Source: Sphingobacterium lumbrici
GTDB taxonomy: Bacteria; Bacteroidota; Bacteroidia; Sphingobacteriales; Sphingobacteriaceae
Assembly (NCBI RefSeq): GCF_006476045.1
Contig: NZ_SRZY01000023.1
Span: forward strand, 310,001 to 374,000
Length of the DNA stretch: 64,000 nt
Direction: 5' to 3'
Part shown: piece by piece, positions 8,735 through 17,320 of the stretch
Position numbering within the stretch: the first letter of the stretch is position 1
Layout: each line of letters begins with the position of its first letter
Position numbers and translations under genes: made by a program
Notes under the pieces: generated by a model
Told to the model about the DNA's origin: nothing
What the model saw: the letters and a program-made list of their open reading frames with translations, nothing else
Database searches by the model: none

Positions 8735-11104
8735 TTATCTTTTCTTTTTACCCAACAACTTTCTCCTCAGGCGTTCACGTAAAGAGACCTCCTTGTTATT
8801 ATCACCGTAGCCATACCCGTATCCGTAGCCATACCCGTATCCGCGGGCAAAGTCTACATCATTCATCACTACAGCCATATTCTTTAACTTACCATCTTCA
8901 TACAGTTCCTTTGGCACGTTCAATAAGCGTTTATCCAGGTAATTGGCACGCGCTACATAGATCGTCAAATCGGCATTGTATGCGATCAAGAGTGTATCCG
9001 TAACCAAACTCACCGGCGCCGTATCTACGATTACATAATCGTAGTGCTCCCGCCCGTATTTTACAATATTGTCAAAATGTCCGTTCATCAAGAGCTCCGC
9101 CGGATTCGGTGCGATATATCCCGAATAGATAATATCAAATTGATAAGGAGCAGGCTTCTTGATGATGATGTTATCCACATCCATTTCCGGATTAATCAGG
9201 TACTGTGTGATCCCGATATTAGTATGCTGCAGATGCGACAACCCAAGGTAATCCAATACCTTTGGCGAGCGGATATCTGCCCCCAGCAGGAGTACTTTTT
9301 TACCCGACATGGATAGAATCCGCGCAAGGTTGGTTGCTACAAACGATTTTCCCTCTCCCGACGTGGTGGAGGTTACAAAGATTACCACCGAATCCTTTTT
9401 GGGCCCAAGCATAAAGGCGAGGTTGGTCCGCAGGATCCGGAAAGCTTCTGCCAGCGAAGAACGGTCGTTGATCTTGATAATGGGATCGTCCGAGGTTGGC
9501 ACTTCTCCCAAAATCGGTGCTGCAAATACTTTTTCAATATCCTTACGCGAATGGATTTTGTTATCCAGCATAAACTTAATAAAGAGGATACCAATCGGCA
9601 ACAACAAGCCAATTACTGCCGCAATCAGATAATAGTTACGTGCGATCGGGAAGATCGGACCATAGCCTTTTGCCGGTTCGATTATTTTAATATTTTCGGG
9701 TTTTGCAGAGGCCGATATTTCCATTTCCTCACGCTTTTGCAACAAGAACAGGTACATCGATTCCACAATTTGTTGTTGGCGGGCAATATGCTGGAATGCG
9801 TTTTCATTCCGCGGAACCACTCCCAGATCCGCTCGAAGACCTCGCAATTTACCTTCTACATTCCGAATTTCAAGTTTATTGACATTCAGCGTATTGGAGA
9901 TGGACGCGTTAAGGTTGTTATAGGTCGCACTTATCTGCTCATTAAGACGCAGTACCGCCGGATTTTCTTCCGTAGCCCCACGTAGCAAGTTATCCCGCTT
10001 CAATAGTAACTGATTCAGTACTGATACAGCGGCATTAACACCCTGTGCCTGTATCCCCAGGTTCTCCGGCAGGATATTCATGCTCTTCTGCTTTACCTCC
10101 GTCTGAATATATTCAATCAACTGATTTTGAAAACGCAGATCAAATAATTGCTTTTCATACCCGGTTAATTCACCCTGCGTAATGCTTGCATTATTCTGAA
10201 CATCCAGTATATTATTACTGGTTTTAAATTCCTCTACCCGCTTGTCCGCTTTCTGCAAGTCTTCTGTAATCAGATCCAGCCGTTCATTAATAAAATTACC
10301 GGAGGCTACTGTAACCTTATTTTTATCGTTACTCAGATCCCTGTCATAAGCAGATATCAGATCCGCAATAACGATCTCCGCTTTTTCCTTTAAGGGAGAA
10401 GTGTACGAAAAATCAACGATGGTATTACTCTTGCTTGACCTATTCACCTGCAGTCCGCTCTTCATCGCTGACGCGGCAGATTCTAAGGTCCGTATGTTTA
10501 CTGTAAAATTACGACCGGCTAAATTCTCACCATTCGTATTGGAAATCTGTAAAGTTTGTCCACCAATCTTAACCGGTTTATCCCAACTGACCTTACGTAT
10601 TTTTTTACCCTCGGCTACTTCAATACGATCATCTTTTGCAAAAGCGAGCTGAAAAGAAAATGACAGCTCCTCCATTTCACCGGGAGATATATTTAAGAAC
10701 TGTATCTTGAACGGTACATCTTTTTCCAGCAGTTCCCGGTTATTAATTCGTCCGGATTCATAGTAGGTTATGAAAAATTTGTTTTTACGCACCACCTCCT
10801 TCATCAGTTTACTCGACTGAATAATCTTAATCTGATCATCCAGGGCCGTATTCTCTCTGAGCGGTGACAGACCACCCAAGGCACTTAATTCTACCTGCGC
10901 ATTTTCCTTCTCCAGAATCATCACAGTCGCTCCCGCACCGTAGATACGCTGTTCGTAGCGCAAAATAACATATCCGGCAGTCAAAGAGAGTACAAGTGAC
11001 AGAATAATCCACTTCCAGTAGTAACCATACTGTTCGATGACCTGCTGAATATCAATAGACGAAGACTCCTCTTGGGGTAAATTTCTGTTCTGATTATATT
11101 CCAT
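8735..11104 (-). CDS. wzc: Polysaccharide copolymerase / BY-kinase (Wzc-like tyrosine autokinase)
   Basis: Controls polymer length and couples polymerisation to export across the periplasm. The 789-residue protein has an N-terminal Wzz domain with membrane helix at about 32-50, a long periplasmic coiled-coil region, and a second helix near 490-510. The cytoplasmic kinase follows: Walker A SGEGKS (583-587 region), Walker A' GADIRSP and Walker B VIVDTA (about 691-696). The tail is remarkable: residues 755-767 alternate Gly and Tyr, giving six tyrosines in a row of GY dipeptides where autophosphorylation occurs in this family. The tail is encoded by a short repeated DNA tract at about 8800-8840. 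The gene follows wza by 11 bases. Confidence 0.93.
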   Translation of the reverse strand: MEYNQNRNLPQEESSSIDIQQVIEQYGYYWKWIILSLVLSLTAGYVILRYEQRIYGAGATVMILEKENAQVELSALGGLSPLRENTALDDQIKIIQSSKLMKEVVRKNKFFITYYESGRINNRELLEKDVPFKIQFLNISPGEMEELSFSFQLAFAKDDRIEVAEGKKIRKVSWDKPVKIGGQTLQISNTNGENLAGRNFTVNIRTLESAASAMKSGLQVNRSSKSNTIVDFSYTSPLKEKAEIVIADLISAYDRDLSNDKNKVTVASGNFINERLDLITEDLQKADKRVEEFKTSNNILDVQNNASITQGELTGYEKQLFDLRFQNQLIEYIQTEVKQKSMNILPENLGIQAQGVNAAVSVLNQLLLKRDNLLRGATEENPAVLRLNEQISATYNNLNASISNTLNVNKLEIRNVEGKLRGLRADLGVVPRNENAFQHIARQQQIVESMYLFLLQKREEMEISASAKPENIKIIEPAKGYGPIFPIARNYYLIAAVIGLLLPIGILFIKFMLDNKIHSRKDIEKVFAAPILGEVPTSDDPIIKINDRSSLAEAFRILRTNLAFMLGPKKDSVVIFVTSTTSGEGKSFVATNLARILSMSGKKVLLLGADIRSPKVLDYLGLSHLQHTNIGITQYLINPEMDVDNIIIKKPAPYQFDIIYSGYIAPNPAELLMNGHFDNIVKYGREHYDYVIVDTAPVSLVTDTLLIAYNADLTIYVARANYLDKRLLNVPKELYEDGKLKNMAVVMNDVDFARGYGYGYGYGYGYGDNNKEVSLRERLRRKLLGKKKR
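8799..8842 (-). repeat. Tandem repeat encoding the Gly-Tyr tail of Wzc
   Basis: An 18-base unit occurs twice in tandem, itself built of 6-base GGNTAN-type steps, encoding alternating Gly and Tyr. Because the unit is a multiple of six bases, slippage would change the number of tail tyrosines without breaking the frame. Confidence 0.7.
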
Positions 11105-11115
11105 TCTTTCTTCTC

Positions 11116-11877
11116 TTATCTATTAAACACATTCAATATGGTCAGTCCGACCGTGATTATTGTCATCCCCAAGGTAATATACCATGTACTCCGGTTTGCT
11201 TGTATAGCCGAACTATTAGGCTCGATGTAAATAATATCATTCTGCGCCAGGTAATAGGCCGGCGAATTGAATATATCGGCATCACGAAGATCCACCCGAT
11301 ACGATACGCGCTTTCCGCTTTCTTCCCGAATGACTAAGATGTCATCCCGTTTGGCATTAATCCGGATGTCTCCCGCCTGTGCAATCGCTTCCAGTAACGT
11401 AGGACGATCCGTTGTGCTAAAGTCCAACACCTGTGGAGTAATATGCCCCAGTACCGTCACCCTAAAGTTTTCGATATGCACATCTACAACAGGATCCTTT
11501 ACATAGCGCTTCAGACTTTCCCGTATAGCTCCCACGACTTCCAACCGCGTTTTACCTTGTACCAGCACTCTTCCCAAATACGGCAATACAATATGTCCAT
11601 CCTGCTCTACGGTGTACAGTATCTGATTGGCCGCACCACCGCCCCCCTGAACGGTACTTACCCTGAACGGTGCAATAGCCTCCTCTTCCGGTCCGGATAC
11701 ATTAATCCTCAATCGATCCATTGGTTTTATCTTTACAAAATCGACCGAGAAGGCAGAATCCAGCACATACTCATTCTTTTGGAAATAAATAACATCTCTG
11801 CGCGATGCACAGGAATTCATGAATAGTATTCCAATTACAAAAAGTACCAAACAGGCATTACGTAAATATTGAGGCAT
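11116..11877 (-). CDS. wza: Outer-membrane polysaccharide export lipoprotein (Wza-like)
   Basis: Forms the outer-membrane exit for the polymer together with the Wzc-like partner. From the ATG at 11877 the product is 253 residues, with a hydrophobic leader ending in NSCASR, a lipobox Cys near residue 23. The Poly_export segment follows (FVKIKPMDRLRINVSGPEE), then the SLBB domain (VEQDGHIVLPYLGRVLVQG and the following VHIENFRVTVLGHI). A membrane helix near the C-terminus (YITLGMTIITVGLTILNVF) is common in the Bacteroidota type. The frame is open upstream to a TTG at 11886, but the ATG is the better start. It directly precedes wzc in the same operon. Confidence 0.9.
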   Translation of the reverse strand: MPQYLRNACLVLFVIGILFMNSCASRRDVIYFQKNEYVLDSAFSVDFVKIKPMDRLRINVSGPEEEAIAPFRVSTVQGGGGAANQILYTVEQDGHIVLPYLGRVLVQGKTRLEVVGAIRESLKRYVKDPVVDVHIENFRVTVLGHITPQVLDFSTTDRPTLLEAIAQAGDIRINAKRDDILVIREESGKRVSYRVDLRDADIFNSPAYYLAQNDIIYIEPNSSAIQANRSTWYITLGMTIITVGLTILNVFNR

Positions 11878-11929
11878 AGATAACAAATTAAGTTATTCGG
11901 TGAGCATTACAAAAAATCTCTCCAATTTT

Positions 11930-11970
11930 TTTCCAGTTCAACCAATCGCAAAAATACAGTTTTAAACTGG
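11930..11970. repeat. Inverted repeat upstream of wza
   Basis: TTCCAGTT and AACTGGAA arms (8 bp) frame about 26 bases in the 262-base gap between the aminotransferase gene and wza. The gap is otherwise AT-rich with no gene. An internal promoter or attenuator for wza-wzc-dehydratase could lie here; the sequence does not decide it. Confidence 0.3.
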
Positions 11971-12139
11971 AAATAACAGCGCTCTTCAAACAAAAATGAA
12001 AACGTATTAGCAACTTTGTAGTAACTCTTAAGAGAACACCGAAAACCAAGATAGATAATGCTGTAATCTACTGTTTGGTTTGTCAGGAATAGTCATTTCC
12101 ACAAAACCTTGTCTTAATGCGGGTTTAAGATAGTAAACT

Positions 12140-13276
12140 CTATCCACGAAAAAAATTTCCAATCACAGTTCGAATACGATTACGCTCATCATCCGTCAAA
12201 TTAGAACCCGAGGGAAGACAAAGCCCATTAGCAAAAAGAGTCTCCGCTACCTTATTACCATAATACGGGACGCTTTCGAATACGGGTTGCAGGTGCATTG
12301 GCTTCCAGAGTGGGCGCGACTCGATATTGTCTTCTAAAAATGCAAAACGTAATTCTTCCCGGGTTTTCCCGGCAATACCCGGATCAATCGTGATCGCCGA
12401 CAACCAATGGTTGGAGTAAAAATCTTTCGATGGTTCTGAAAACACCTTCACTCCTTTGATATCCTTGAAGATATCTACATAAAAGTCGTGCATAGCCCTA
12501 CGAGCATCTACCCTGTCAGCCAGTACTTCCATCTGTCCTCGACCAATACCGGCACAGATGTTAGACATACGGTAATTATAGCCAATATGCGAGTGTTGAT
12601 AATGAGGAGCATCATCTCTTGCCTGGGTAGATAAGAATACGGTTTTGTCCTTATCTTGTTGCGAATGGCATACTAATGCTCCTCCGCCCGATGTGGTTAT
12701 AATCTTATTTCCATTGAAACTCAATACACCGAACCTTCCAAAAGTACCACAAGCTTTTCCTTTATAGGATGAACCTAAAGCCTCAGCAGCATCTTCAATA
12801 ACCGGAATATCAAATTCATTTGCTACACTTAATATTTCATCCATTTTTGCCGGCATACCGTACAAATGGACAACAATAATTGCTTTCGGTTTTTTTCCTT
12901 TGGCCAAACGATCAGTTATAGCCTCTCTAAGCGCAGTAGGACACATATTCCAGGTATCTGTTTCGGAATCAACAAAAACTGGGATAGCCCCTTGATAGGC
13001 AATCGGATTCGCTGACGCGGAAAAGGTCATACTCTGACAGAGCACCTCATCCCCATATTCTACACCACATTGGATTAGAGCCAGATGAAGTGCGGCAGTT
13101 CCGGCAGATAAGGCCGCCACCTGTACATCTACACCCAGAAAACGGACCAAATCTTCTTCAAAACCATTTACATTGGGTCCCAATGGCGCTACCCAATTGC
13201 CCTCAAAGGCCTCGTGTATATACTTCAATTCGCTTCCTCCCATGTGTGGAGAGGATAACCAGATTTTTTCTGTCAT
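12140..13276 (-). CDS. DegT/DnrJ/EryC1-type PLP aminotransferase (PglE-like)
   Basis: Transfers an amino group to a 4-keto-6-deoxy nucleotide sugar, here most likely the product of the operon's PglF-like dehydratase. From the ATG at 13276 the protein has 378 residues. It starts with IWLSSPHMGGSE, typical of the PglE/LegC clade. Family marks are ALSAGTAALHLAL, FVDSETDTWNM, the aspartate-containing VIEDAAEALGSSYKG, and FNGNKIITTSGGGALV with the PLP-binding Lys. An ATG 18 bases upstream (13294) is also in frame. It is followed after 14-32 bases upstream by the NeuD-type acetyltransferase gene, the usual pairing in diacetamido-sugar synthesis. Confidence in the family is high; the exact sugar is inferred. 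Confidence 0.9.
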   Translation of the reverse strand: MTEKIWLSSPHMGGSELKYIHEAFEGNWVAPLGPNVNGFEEDLVRFLGVDVQVAALSAGTAALHLALIQCGVEYGDEVLCQSMTFSASANPIAYQGAIPVFVDSETDTWNMCPTALREAITDRLAKGKKPKAIIVVHLYGMPAKMDEILSVANEFDIPVIEDAAEALGSSYKGKACGTFGRFGVLSFNGNKIITTSGGGALVCHSQQDKDKTVFLSTQARDDAPHYQHSHIGYNYRMSNICAGIGRGQMEVLADRVDARRAMHDFYVDIFKDIKGVKVFSEPSKDFYSNHWLSAITIDPGIAGKTREELRFAFLEDNIESRPLWKPMHLQPVFESVPYYGNKVAETLFANGLCLPSGSNLTDDERNRIRTVIGNFFRG

Positions 13277-13308
13277 GATACTAGTATTTGGCATTCAAAT
13301 TTACAATT

Positions 13309-13917
13309 TTATAAACCCTCTATTGATTTTTGTTTTATTATACTTCCCGGATTACCAACTACTGTGCATCCATCCGGGATATCTTTTATAACAACAGTCC
13401 CCGCTCCTATTGTACACCATTTTCCGATTTTAACCCCCTGGATCACACATGCCCCAATACCAATATGTGTACCTTCGCCAACCGACACATTGCCGGCTAA
13501 AGCGGCATTAGGCGATATATGTACATAATCTTCCAAAATACAATCGTGATCTACCGATGCGTTCGTGTTGATGATACCGTGTTTTCCGATCATTGCTTTG
13601 CTGTTGATCGACACACCAGCCATTACCACAGTACCCTCTTGTATCGTTGCTCTCGGTGAAATATTAGCCGCTGGATGTATTAATACGACAAAAGGATTAG
13701 AAAGTGTAACAGCTAATTTCTTGCGGATCACATTGTTGCCAATTGCAATTACACAATTGTCTTCTTTCACCACTTTCGATTCGACCGGATATCCCAAAAC
13801 AAATTCTGCTCCGGGATTATCTTCACAAAAGATCAGATCAGTATAGCCGATTTTTTCAGCTATTTCGGCAACTACTTTCGCATGCCCTCCGGCTCCATAT
13901 AAATATAAACTTTCCAT
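13309..13917 (-). CDS. Sugar O/N-acyltransferase of the NeuD/PglD family
   Basis: A 202-residue left-handed-beta-helix acyltransferase that probably N-acetylates the 4-amino sugar made by the adjacent aminotransferase. The N-terminal PglD-type domain starts with YLYGAGGHAKVVAEI. The hexapeptide repeats follow (about residues 85-190: INSKAMIGKHGIINTNASVDHD, then VSVGEGTHIGIGACVIQG and GAGTVVIKDI). The catalytic His of PglD lies in the NASVDHDC segment. It abuts the next gene, ending one base after the phosphosugar transferase stop, so the two are translated together. NeuD-type O-acetylation cannot be excluded, but gene order favours the PglD role. Confidence 0.87.
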   Translation of the reverse strand: MESLYLYGAGGHAKVVAEIAEKIGYTDLIFCEDNPGAEFVLGYPVESKVVKEDNCVIAIGNNVIRKKLAVTLSNPFVVLIHPAANISPRATIQEGTVVMAGVSINSKAMIGKHGIINTNASVDHDCILEDYVHISPNAALAGNVSVGEGTHIGIGACVIQGVKIGKWCTIGAGTVVIKDIPDGCTVVGNPGSIIKQKSIEGL

Positions 13918-14523
13918 TTACGTGTTTCCTCTAAAAGGTTCCGCTGTTGCTTGACCATCCTGCGCGATCCCCTCCCGCACAAACACCTTCATGATGGTTA
14001 AAAAGAAAATCTTCACATCTACACCAAATGATATACGATCGACATACCAGGTATCATAATCAAACTTTTGTTCCCAGGAAATTGCATTCCTGCCATTCAC
14101 CTGCGCCCATCCTGTTATACCCGGTCTTACCTCGTGTCTCCTCGCCTGCTTTTTGTTGTATAACGGCAAGTATTGCACCAAAAGTGGTCTCGGACCAATC
14201 AAAGACATATCACCCTTTAAGACATTGATCAATTGTGGGATTTCGTCCAGCGAGGTCTTGCGCACAAATGATCCGATAGCCGTCAGTCGCTCAGCATCGG
14301 ACAATAAATTACCCGAAACATCTTTCTTGTCGTTCATTGTTTTGAACTTGACAATATTGAAGATCCGTTCATTTTTTCCCGGTCGTTTCTGAAAGAAAAA
14401 CGGTTTGCCCCGGTTGGCAAAAAACAAGCCTGTTGTTACTACCACAAAAACCGGACTTAACAGCAGCAATCCGAAAAAGGCTGCTGTAAAATCAAAAAGG
14501 CGTTTCAAGTAGTTTTTGTACAT
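13918..14523 (-). CDS. Initiating undecaprenyl-phosphate phosphosugar transferase (PglC-like)
   Basis: Moves a sugar-1-phosphate onto undecaprenyl phosphate, the committed first step of repeat-unit assembly. At 201 residues it is the minimal monotopic PglC type, not the polytopic WbaP type. An N-terminal re-entrant helix (residues about 12-32) follows KRLFDFTAAFFGLLLLSP. The signature has RPGKNERIF, FKTM, the catalytic Asp-Glu in TSLDEIPQL and GDMSLIGPRPLL. The C-terminus has RPGITGWAQVNGRN. The gene sits between the PglD-like and PglA-like genes with 0-3 base spacing. The substrate is probably the UDP-diacetamido sugar made by its neighbours, which is an inference from context. Confidence 0.92.
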   Translation of the reverse strand: MYKNYLKRLFDFTAAFFGLLLLSPVFVVVTTGLFFANRGKPFFFQKRPGKNERIFNIVKFKTMNDKKDVSGNLLSDAERLTAIGSFVRKTSLDEIPQLINVLKGDMSLIGPRPLLVQYLPLYNKKQARRHEVRPGITGWAQVNGRNAISWEQKFDYDTWYVDRISFGVDVKIFFLTIMKVFVREGIAQDGQATAEPFRGNT

Positions 14524-14526
14524 GAT

Positions 14527-15687
14527 TTATTTGTTTAATAAAGTATGGTATTCCTTCAACAATTCGTTCCAAATATACTTCCTTTCGTAATTTTCCACGA
14601 TCTGTTGTCTGCTATTGTCAGCAATTTCTTTTCGCTTTTCCGGATTTTCGAGTAAAAACAACATTTTTTCGTATAATTTTTCCTGATTTTGAGCAGGAAT
14701 AATTAAACCGTTGAATCCGTCTTTGACAATTTCGTTACAACCGTTGATATCGGTTACGATACTTGGCAATCCCATCGCTCCGGCCTGCATCACCACATTG
14801 GGAAATCCTTCTCTGTAACTCGGAAAGACAAGGCAGTCACTTATAGCAAAATAAGGTCTTACGTCAGATTGATAGCCAACAGAAATAATATTTGGATTTG
14901 TATCCATTTCTTTGAGGGTTTCAGGCAGAAGCGGGTCTAATGCTGTTTCAAAATCCCCCACAAGAAGCAACTTTGAATTCGGAACTTGGAGTTTGGAATT
15001 TTTAAATGCTGCAACCAATTCATTGATTCCTTTGTCTGCGACAATCCTCCCTACAAACACAAAAAGAAAGTCTTCGGGTTTTATTCCCAATGAATTTTTA
15101 AGTTCCTGTTTTTGCTGTTCTGAAATTAATGCAGGGTTAAAATGTGAAGTGTCAATCCCGTTTGAGCTTCCTTCTCCTATTACTTTTAATTTACCTTTGG
15201 AGGTATATTTATTTTCTAAAATAATATCATATAAGCCGACCGAATTCGGGTAAATTTTAGTTGCACAACGATAAGTTATTTTTTCTACAAAATCGAGTAA
15301 TTTTCTCTTTTTCCCTTTTGCAACCAAAAGCGGTAATCCGGCAACCGTATGTAATCTGTGAGGAACTCCTGCTAATTTGGCAGCCAACATTCCGACTGTT
15401 CCTGCTTTTGGAGTATGGGTATGAACAATTTGCGGCTTTTCTTTTTTGAAGATTTTATAGAGTTGCCAGACTGATTTTAAATCCTTAAAAGGCGAGATGG
15501 TACGAGTCATTTCAACCGCTATTGTTCGGATATTTTCTTCTCTCTCTACATCTTGCAATTCCTCTCCGCTTGAAGAAATACCGATAACATCAAAACCGTT
15601 TTCACTCATAAAACGATGCTGCCCTTTCAAAAGTATTTTTAAAGAGGTCGGAACGGTGGTGATGCGGATTAGTTTGACCTTGTTCAT
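14527..15687 (-). CDS. Glycosyltransferase family 4 (PglA-like)
   Basis: A cytoplasmic GT-B retaining glycosyltransferase of 386 residues, likely to add the second sugar to the undecaprenyl-linked first sugar, since it directly precedes the PglC-like gene. The N-terminus reads LIRITTVPTSLKILLKGQ. KPQIVHTHTPKAGTVG is typical of this clade. The donor-binding half has FVFVGRIVADKGINEL and the EX7E-type segment FPSYREGFPNVVMQAGAMGLP. A damaged copy of this gene's first 22 codons lies 1.5 kb upstream at 17241-17309, separated from it by pseudogene debris. That points to recombination at this gene's start. Confidence 0.9.
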   Translation of the reverse strand: MNKVKLIRITTVPTSLKILLKGQHRFMSENGFDVIGISSSGEELQDVEREENIRTIAVEMTRTISPFKDLKSVWQLYKIFKKEKPQIVHTHTPKAGTVGMLAAKLAGVPHRLHTVAGLPLLVAKGKKRKLLDFVEKITYRCATKIYPNSVGLYDIILENKYTSKGKLKVIGEGSSNGIDTSHFNPALISEQQKQELKNSLGIKPEDFLFVFVGRIVADKGINELVAAFKNSKLQVPNSKLLLVGDFETALDPLLPETLKEMDTNPNIISVGYQSDVRPYFAISDCLVFPSYREGFPNVVMQAGAMGLPSIVTDINGCNEIVKDGFNGLIIPAQNQEKLYEKMLFLLENPEKRKEIADNSRQQIVENYERKYIWNELLKEYHTLLNK

Positions 15688-15737
15688 CTATTTATAAATC
15701 TTATTTTTCATTAAAATCAGTAATGTAATGATAATTT

Positions 15738-16367
15738 TTACTTTGTCAATACGTCATAATCATCCTTTAGCTTATAACCCCAAAAAAATGTTTCTCTGAT
15801 ATTTCCCTTATTCCGGTTCTCTTTGGCTAAATTATAAACTAAATTGGTGTTGTCCAAATACACTTTATTTACTTTTCCTAAGCCTCGGATTCCTCCCGTT
15901 TCTTCTCTTAACTGTGCCACCATTCCGGCTTCTTCCATATAAAGGAGATAATCGGCATGTTGTTTCGGCTGATATTGAGCATTTCGGCAATTTTACTCAT
16001 ATTGGGCTTAAACGGTACACTTTCAGCCACGATTGCCAATAACTGTTTCAGCTTTCTGCCTGTTGATACGTTCATTTCGGCATAGGTAGGAATATCGCTT
16101 TCCAAGGTCTGATTGACAACTTGTTGTAATCTCAAATCAAAATCATCTTCTATGGCAAATGGATAATATCCTTTTTTCAGATAATCAGCAAACAAAGGCA
16201 ACGGGTGTATACTGCAAAACCAAAGTAGTTTTACCCACACCCCGAGGACCGACTAATCCAATAAGCCTGTTGTTCCAATTAATCTGATGATACGAATAGC
16301 GGATAAATGCCGTATCTGCCTGAGAAATTAACTGATTGGAGTATTCAAATAAAGCGTCCATTTGCAT
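15738..16367 (-). pseudogene. Broken AAA ATPase / DUF4143 family gene
   Basis: Three reading-frame pieces in order on the minus strand resemble one protein of the AAA_14/DUF4143 family. They are an N-terminal piece with the P-loop VGPRGVGKTTLVLQY (to about 16210), a middle piece from PLPLFADYLKKGYYPF through GRKLKQLLAIVAESVPFKPN (about 16200-15945), and a later piece MEEAGMVAQLREETGGIRGLGKV through VYLDNTNLVYNL (to 15738). A complete member is about 380-410 residues; here the pieces add up to about 210. The P-loop joins the middle piece after loss of most of the ATPase core, a frameshift lies near 15940, and the end is missing after RETFF. An intact relative is at 46809. It is probably non-functional and separates a glycosyltransferase gene from its duplicated 5' scar. 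Confidence 0.82.
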
Positions 16368-16369
16368 TT

Positions 16370-16445
16370 TGTTTGTGCAAAAATATGATAATTTGCACTA
16401 TTGTAGTGCGTTTTTAAAAAAAATTGCACTTTAATAGTGCAAAAT
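16370..16445 (-). promoter_or_regulatory. Iterated TTGCAC/GTGCAA palindromes upstream of the broken ATPase gene
   Basis: Just upstream of the pseudogene start are two 15-base palindromes of the type GCACTA-N3-TAGTGC (about 16396-16410 and 16426-16440) and a third half-copy TTTGTGCAAA (about 16371-16380), spaced roughly 30 bases apart. The arrangement parallels the different repeat set before the intact ATPase gene at 46809. Operator sites for an autoregulator are one reading. Confidence 0.6.
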
Positions 16446-16575
16446 TAGAAATGCAATGTTTTTTTATTTTTATAGATAAACTTTAGAACAGTAGTTATAC
16501 GGATTGCTTTGTTTCATAAAAAAGTTCTTCTCAAAAAATTTCGTTTTGTATAAACATTTTTCTGTGATATGATTC

Positions 16576-16947
16576 TCACGGAAAATTTATGGCATTTTTT
16601 TCTTTTATCAAAACATTTACCAACGCTGTATTGATATAATAATTTGTTTTCCAAATTTTTATTTTTTCTATTAACCCTATTTCCGAAATGCTGTCTAAAT
16701 AGTTTAATGCGGTTCTTCTTGAAACAGATAACTCTGTTTCTAAAAACTCCGATTTTGTATAGGGGTGTTTGAACAAAATATTAAGTAAATCCTGACTGTA
16801 GATTTTAGGCAATTCGGTTCTGATACGGTTTTTATAATCCTGCATAACGGTTCTAATATCTGTAATCAAACTAATAGTTTGGTGTGCCGTAACGGCACCA
16901 GTAGCGAAGGTCTTATATTGGACACACGAAAGGGTTCGTACGCCCAA
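16576..16947 (-). pseudogene. C-terminal fragment of a Fic-family protein
   Basis: The 123-codon frame carries only the helical linker and winged-helix end of a Fic protein. Diagnostic segments are VMQDYKNRIR, ELPKIYSQDLLNILFKHPYTK, SVSRRTALNYLDSISEIGLIEK and NYYINTALVNVL. The catalytic Fic core with HPFxxGNGR is absent. Upstream of about 16890 the frame continues into repeat DNA, with a GTGCCGT-A-ACGGCAC palindrome at 16884-16898, so the first 20-25 residues are not Fic-derived. It cannot carry out AMPylation and is best read as debris. A short DNA-binding protein made from the C-terminal domain cannot be excluded. Confidence 0.72.
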
Positions 16948-16948
16948 T

Positions 16949-17068
16949 CATTAAGTTAACGTTTTTCTTGTCATTCTGACAACAGGAAGAATCTAAAAAT
17001 TATATAGTCAAAAGATACTTCGGCAAGCCTCAGTATGAACAACTAGCAGTTGAGCTCTTAACTTAATG
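16949..17068. mobile_element. MITE-like palindromic repeat element
   Basis: A 120-base non-coding segment is bounded by a perfect 11-bp terminal inverted repeat: CATTAAGTTAA at 16949-16959 and TTAACTTAATG at 17058-17068. Inside are GTCATTCTGAC..GAAGAATCT and CTTCGGCAAGCCTCAG blocks, which resemble the dispersed palindromic repeats found between genes in many Sphingobacteria and Flavobacteria. It encodes no transposase, so it would be mobilised only in trans, if at all. Confidence 0.6.
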
Positions 17069-17240
17069 ACATTGTTCGTGCACCAACGGAGGAAAATTAT
17101 GATTCTATGTGGTAAAAATTAAGTTTAAACAAGTTCAAAGTAAATACAGTAAAATATATTCAGATAATCGGAATAAAGTCGATTATTTGTGTAAAATTCA
17201 CTAAAAAACTCCTGTTCTTTTATAACTGACTTCAAATCAC
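17069..17240. other. AT-rich filler between the repeat element and the glycosyltransferase scar
   Basis: No gene, hairpin or repeat was recognised in these 172 bases. The gap from the Fic fragment to the polymerase gene (16948-17320) is therefore accounted for by the MITE-like element, this stretch and the scar that follows. Confidence 0.4.
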
Positions 17241-17309
17241 AAACGATGCCGTCCCTTTAAAAGTGTTTTTAAAGAGATCGGAACGGTTGTAATACGGAGG
17301 AGTTTCCTC
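17241..17309 (-). pseudogene. 5' scar of a PglA-like glycosyltransferase gene
   Basis: The first codons read MRKLLRITTVPISLKTLLK and stop after about 22 residues. They align, at roughly four bases in five, with the first codons of the intact family-4 glycosyltransferase gene (15611-15687 on the same strand). Everything after the first 65 or so bases is lost. The scar lies 11 bases downstream of the polymerase gene, exactly where the intact gene's start would be expected if the pseudogene block between them had been inserted. Confidence 0.78.
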
Positions 17310-17320
17310 ATATCTTACAT

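Noticed and set aside
16576..16947. A functional Fic toxin
   Set aside because: The catalytic HPFxxGNGR core is missing; only the C-terminal helices and winged helix remain.
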